A stretch of DNA of 6,553 nucleotides from NCBI GenBank assembly GCA_023511475.1, contig JAIMBM010000181.1, positions 1 through 6,553 on the forward strand, in the 5' to 3' direction. Made by a program: the position numbers and the translations under genes. Positions 6,364-6,553 of the stretch are shown in pieces. The notes below the pieces were generated by a model. The model was not told the origin of the DNA and did not search any database. It saw only the letters and a program-made list of their open reading frames with translations. Numbering within the stretch: position 1 is the first letter of the stretch; every line of letters begins with the position of its first letter. The stretch comes from Anaerolineae bacterium (GTDB lineage: Bacteria > Chloroflexota > Anaerolineae > SpSt-313).

Positions 6364-6553
6364 CTGCCATATCCCTTGCCGGGGCGACTCGCAACTCGTG
6401 TGGCGATGCCGCCTTCCTCGATTCTGGCCCTTCGCAGCGTGCCCCTGGACATCGTGGAGAGGCTACCGGGATGGCACCCAACGGCTTCGCGTTGGGGCCC
6501 CCATACGCGGTAACTTTGAAAAGGCGACAGCGTCTTCTTGGAGACAGGTGCCC
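6364..6553. other. Upstream flank of pepF without a recognised gene
   Basis: The minus-strand pepF frame stays open through this stretch, but it contains no family-like sequence or good start, and such openness is common at this GC content. Apart from the inverted repeat near 6477-6496, which contains a GGGGCCCC palindrome at its right edge (6494-6501), I see nothing that can be named. Confidence 0.45.
6474..6499. repeat. Inverted repeat upstream of pepF
   Basis: CCCAACG at 6477-6483 pairs perfectly with CGTTGGG at 6490-6496 across a 6-nt loop. With one bulged A, the stem can extend by further G-C pairs to about 6474-6498. No T-run follows on either strand, so it is not a standard intrinsic terminator. 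It lies more than 100 nt upstream of the candidate -10 box and could be the 3' end structure of a gene beyond the window or a protein-binding palindrome. Confidence 0.45.

Noticed and set aside
6324..6452. N-terminal extension of pepF to the ATG at 6452
   Set aside because: The 43 added residues have no resemblance to PepF, contain the candidate -10 box, and lack the ribosome binding site that stands before 6323.

Overview
The window is GC-rich bacterial DNA, roughly two-thirds G+C by eye, densely packed with leftward (minus-strand) genes. It carries no mobile element, CRISPR array or RNA gene that I can recognise. The organism is most likely a member of the Chloroflexota. This rests on a lipoprotein with a Pro/Thr-rich spacer after the lipidated cysteine, a style common in that phylum, and on the overall gene style. 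It is an inference with modest confidence.

Layout in the direction of transcription (right to left): (1) 6324-6553 is a leader region with an inverted repeat and a perfect TATAAT -10 box. (2) 4515-6323 is an M3B-family oligoendopeptidase F with an intact HELGH zinc site. (3) 4446-4514 is a 69-nt gap. (4) 2820-4445 is a lipoprotein with a possible PsbP/Mog1-like domain, an aspartate-rich DxDxDG loop, a cysteine cluster and TPR-like C-terminal helices. (5) 2765-2819 is a 55-nt gap. (6) 1037-2764 is a divergent member of the UxaE (tagaturonate/fructuronate epimerase) family. (7) 295-1047 is a classical SDR oxidoreductase whose start lies inside the 3' end of the epimerase gene (11-nt overlap). 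(8) 1-294 is non-coding as far as I can see and contains several short inverted repeats that could end the transcript.

All four genes have a good Shine-Dalgarno sequence at the chosen start. The gaps are short and hold no convincing internal promoter or terminator, so one transcript starting near 6350 could cover all four. The first two genes (peptidase, lipoprotein) have no obvious biochemical link to the last two. The last two look like a real functional pair: a ketose-acid epimerase homologue translationally coupled to an NAD(H)-type dehydrogenase. This recalls the tagaturonate to fructuronate to mannonate steps of hexuronate breakdown in Thermotoga.

The most interesting item is the epimerase homologue. 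It keeps several family motifs but departs from the family in a His-Ser motif and carries an extra C-terminal segment, so its substrate may differ from tagaturonate.
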